DNA of 8,792 bases from Chlamydiota bacterium (lineage in GTDB: Bacteria > Auribacterota > UBA3054 > B51-G9): positions 1 through 8,792 of the forward strand of contig QMOL01000112.1 of NCBI GenBank assembly GCA_003648225.1. Direction: 5' to 3'. The position numbers and the translations under genes are program-made. The notes under the pieces were generated by a model. That model made no database searches. It saw nothing but the letters and a program-made list of their open reading frames with translations, and was not told the DNA's origin. Of the stretch, positions 7,286 to 8,792 are shown one piece after another (the first letter of the stretch is position 1; each line of letters begins with the position of its first letter).

Positions 7286-7654
7286 TTATTCTTCCTTTTT
7301 CTCTTCGCGCTTTTCTTCTTTCGTATCTTCAATCTTTTCTTCTTTTTTTTCTTCAATCTTTTCTTCTTTTTTTTCTTCTTTTTTTTCTTCAATTTCATCA
7401 ACATAATTTAATTGAAGTGATGAAATGCTGCTGGTCAGTATATCTTCTTCTGATTTGCTTAAATTTCCTTTCGTCTTTTCGAGCAGAGCGGTAAGGAGGT
7501 CAATAGTTGCCTGTGCGCCGATCAAATCTTTTTCAATTTTCTGAGTCATCGGGTTTATTACCTTACCGAGCTGCATCATTCCCGAGTGGGACAAGCTCAT
7601 AACTAATTGCATAAATAGTATTTCATTTTTTTTATTTTCAGTCATTGAGTCCAT
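7286..7654 (-). CDS. DUF1844 family protein with Lys/Glu low-complexity tail
   Basis: A 122-residue, probably cytoplasmic protein. Residues 13-86 match the DUF1844 pattern: LFMQLVMSLSHSGMMQLGKV, then NP...K..DL.GAQATIDLL..LLEKTKGNLS..EEDIL.SS...L.L.YV. The family's function is not established to my knowledge. Residues 87-122 are an acidic-basic tail almost entirely of Lys and Glu (repeats of EEKKEEK and EEKIE), probably an extended charged helix or disordered. Such tails are common at this position in the family, but their length varies. ATG 7654 is favoured over ATG 7645 because GGAGT (7659-7663) lies 4 nt upstream of the former. The gene is 17 bp after the TraB/GumN-like gene and 20 bp before panC, so the three are very likely co-transcribed. 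Confidence 0.85.
   Translation of the reverse strand: MDSMTENKKNEILFMQLVMSLSHSGMMQLGKVINPMTQKIEKDLIGAQATIDLLTALLEKTKGNLSKSEEDILTSSISSLQLNYVDEIEEKKEEKKEEKIEEKKEEKIEDTKEEKREEKKEE
7289..7396 (-). repeat. Low-complexity Lys/Glu-coding repeat with three A8 tracts
   Basis: The 3' part of the DUF1844 gene is a purine-only repeat on the coding strand, seen as T/C-rich on the + strand. It contains three 8-base homopolymers (T8 on the + strand at 7343-7350, 7367-7374 and 7379-7386), spaced 24 and 12 bp. The 24-bp unit with TTCAATC interruptions is repeated nearly exactly. Spacings are multiples of three, so unit gain or loss keeps frame, whereas single-base slippage in an A8 tract would not. Confidence 0.8.
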
Positions 7655-7671
7655 TTTTACTCCTATAATTA

Positions 7672-8592
7672 TTAGTTAAAATCAGACATTTGTACAACCT
7701 GATATTTTCCTGTTTCTTTCAACTTATTTATTATACCATTTTTCCCTACTAAATGCGCAGCGCCTACAACCACAAAGTACCGACCTTCGCTTTTCAAGTA
7801 TTTCTCAATTTTTTCAGTCATCGTTTGGTTACGCCGGTAAATAAATTTATTAAGAAAACCTTTGCCGCCGGGATAACCTGCAGCTCGTTCGAAAAAGTTT
7901 TCCACCATTTCGGTATCGCCTGTTTTCCAAGCGTTAATTAAGATTTTAATTTCTTTGTTCCAGCGACTTATGTCTTGAAGTGAATATTCAATATATTCTT
8001 CTCCTAAACTATCCATCAGTAATAATTGTTGTTCCGGGGTTTCAAGTTCAAGGATATTTTTTTTGTTTCGCGCGTCATCAAGATAATATTTATCAATCCC
8101 GAATTCAGGGTCGTAACCAAGTGCGTCAAGATTTATCATTACCAAAGAAGTTACCGCGGCGGCGGGTTTCATTTTAGAGATTTTACTTTGAGAAACTCCA
8201 AAACGAGCAAAAGTATTTATGAGCCGGGCATATGTATCTGGAGAAATATGATTTTGTAAAGAATCGTTTTCCGGGTATTCTAAATACTTTTTTATTTTTT
8301 TTTCATTAACTTTTTCAGGATCAATCTCTACTGCCAAATTATCAGACGCGTCAAATGCAACTTCTATCATCTCGCTAAGCGGGAACATATTTTTATTTCC
8401 CACGTGAATTGAACCAAGAATATAAACAACACTGACTTTTGAACGAACTCTCCAAAAAAATAATTTATGTAATTCCCGCGGTGAATTGTCGTAAGAATTA
8501 GTTAATGTTATGTTTGAATGATTTTGCGCGCAAGAGATAGTTGACATAATTATAGTAAGAATCAGAACTAGAAATACAATTTTTTTATACAT
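7672..8592 (-). CDS. TraB/GumN family protein, putative lipoprotein
   Basis: 306 residues from ATG 8592. The N-terminus is MYKK followed by a hydrophobic stretch (5-17) and STISC (17-21), a signal peptide whose Cys21 may be lipidated; the lipobox is imperfect, with Thr at -3. TraB/GumN family marks follow: VVYILGSIHVG (55-65), AVEIDPE (87-93), LGYDPEFGIDKYYLDDA (158-174), LELETPEQQL (181-190), RRNQTM (253-258) and FVVVGAAHLVG (273-283). The paired GSIHVG and GAAHLVG motifs carry the conserved His residues of this family, related to Tiki-type metalloproteases. A periplasmic or membrane-anchored hydrolase is possible, but the substrate is unknown. A longer version from TTG 8664 is rejected: it would overlap the promoter, lacks a ribosome site, and adds 24 residues before the signal peptide. 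First gene of the operon with DUF1844 and panC. Confidence 0.88.
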   Translation of the reverse strand: MYKKIVFLVLILTIIMSTISCAQNHSNITLTNSYDNSPRELHKLFFWRVRSKVSVVYILGSIHVGNKNMFPLSEMIEVAFDASDNLAVEIDPEKVNEKKIKKYLEYPENDSLQNHISPDTYARLINTFARFGVSQSKISKMKPAAAVTSLVMINLDALGYDPEFGIDKYYLDDARNKKNILELETPEQQLLLMDSLGEEYIEYSLQDISRWNKEIKILINAWKTGDTEMVENFFERAAGYPGGKGFLNKFIYRRNQTMTEKIEKYLKSEGRYFVVVGAAHLVGKNGIINKLKETGKYQVVQMSDFN

Positions 8593-8598
8593 AATAAT

Positions 8599-8604
8599 TT
8601 CCTT
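8599..8604 (-). promoter_or_regulatory. Ribosome binding site deciding the TraB/GumN-like start
   Basis: AAGGAA on the minus strand, 6 nt before ATG 8592. Neither in-frame alternative (ATG 8610, TTG 8664) has a comparable site, and the resulting protein begins directly with its signal peptide. Confidence 0.7.
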
Positions 8605-8635
8605 GTTCATTTTATAAATGTTCAGTCTTAAACGT

Positions 8636-8664
8636 ATAGTAGCAAAAAATTGATATTGTTTCAA
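8636..8664 (-). promoter_or_regulatory. Sigma70-like promoter of the TraB/GumN-DUF1844-panC operon
   Basis: On the minus strand TTGAAA (8659-8664, 5 of 6 to the -35 consensus) is followed by a 17-bp spacer and TACTAT (8636-8641, 4 of 6 to the -10). Transcription would begin near 8629, giving a leader of about 37 nt before ATG 8592. Position and spacing are good. No operator-like symmetry is obvious within it. Confidence 0.55.
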
Positions 8665-8727
8665 GGTGGTTATTGTAAAATCGGGTATGTTTAACCAGTG
8701 AATATGCCTTCTGTTAAAATTTTGTTA

Positions 8728-8763
8728 AAATGTCACCTTTGCGTTTTTTAGAAATGTCACCTT
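8728..8763 (+). repeat. Two direct copies of AAATGTCACCTT, 24 bp apart
   Basis: Exact 12-bp copies lie at 8728-8739 and 8752-8763. Another short direct repeat, GTTAAAAT, sits just to the left (8713-8720 and 8724-8731). The second 12-mer overlaps the -35/spacer of a rightward promoter-like sequence, so the copies may be transcription-factor sites. Multiple TGTCACC copies also occur at the ends of some insertion sequences with integrase-type transposases, so a mobile-element end is the alternative. The window stops 29 bp later and cannot decide. Confidence 0.6.
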
Positions 8764-8777
8764 AGAAAGAGTATAAT
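8749..8777 (+). promoter_or_regulatory. Possible rightward promoter at the window edge
   Basis: TAGAAA (8749-8754, 4 of 6 to -35), a 17-bp spacer and a perfect TATAAT (8772-8777). It would drive a gene beyond the right edge, divergent from the TraB/GumN-like operon. AT-rich composition makes chance -10 matches frequent. Confidence 0.35.
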
Positions 8778-8792
8778 AAGTGTTTTAATCAA

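Noticed and set aside
7237..7494. Plus-strand open frame opposite the DUF1844 tail, Leu/Phe-rich like a membrane protein
   Set aside because: It is the antisense of the Lys/Glu repeat and overlaps the panC start. The minus frame matches a known family.
8593..8664. N-terminal extension of the TraB/GumN-like protein from TTG 8664 or ATG 8610
   Set aside because: Neither start has a ribosome site. The extension would precede an otherwise normal signal peptide and overlaps the promoter at 8636-8664.
1..8792. Defence system, CRISPR array, prophage or tRNA/riboswitch
   Set aside because: I looked for spaced repeats, nuclease, helicase and reverse-transcriptase motifs, phage genes and tRNA-like cloverleafs on both strands and found none.

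Overview
The window comes from a low-GC bacterium (mid-30s percent G+C by eye) using the standard genetic code. Two O-antigen-polymerase/ligase-type membrane proteins, a lipoprotein-like signal peptide and a secreted polybasic protein point to a cell with an outer envelope and surface polysaccharide, probably Gram-negative. DUF1844 next to panC and the overall style fit uncultured phyla of the Omnitrophota/Elusimicrobiota kind, but no marker here fixes the taxonomy.

Left part (2-5733, + strand): a surface-polysaccharide locus. It starts with the 3' end of a TPR-like protein cut by the window edge. Then come a left-handed beta-helix O-acetyltransferase, a 424-aa O-antigen ligase/polymerase, a GT-B glycosyltransferase, and a second, 725-aa polymerase/ligase-like protein with an unusual C-terminal extracytoplasmic beta-rich domain. 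Gaps are 6, 53, 8 and 52 bp, consistent with one operon. Together these genes would glycosylate, acetylate and polymerise or ligate a lipid-linked glycan. No sugar-nucleotide synthesis, flippase or initiating transferase lies in the window.

Middle (5734-6416): a possible promoter and a strong Shine-Dalgarno site precede a 174-aa protein with a signal peptide and a mature net charge of about +29. I do not recognise its family. The 87 bp after it separate two convergent transcription units and hold only a weak hairpin.

Right part (6417-8592, - strand): a three-gene operon with 17- and 20-bp gaps, transcribed leftwards from a good sigma70-like promoter at 8636-8664. Its order is a TraB/GumN-family putative lipoprotein, a DUF1844 protein with a Lys/Glu tail built from slippage-prone A8 tracts, and panC (pantothenate biosynthesis).

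Right edge (8593-8792): no gene. It holds the operon promoter, a rightward promoter-like sequence with a perfect TATAAT, and two copies of AAATGTCACCTT. These repeats could be operators for the gene beyond the edge or the end of a mobile element.

I see no RNA gene, CRISPR array, transposase or complete mobile element. Most genes are recognisable families. The parts least explained by known families are the polybasic secreted protein, the C-terminal domain of the 725-aa protein and the repeats at the right edge.
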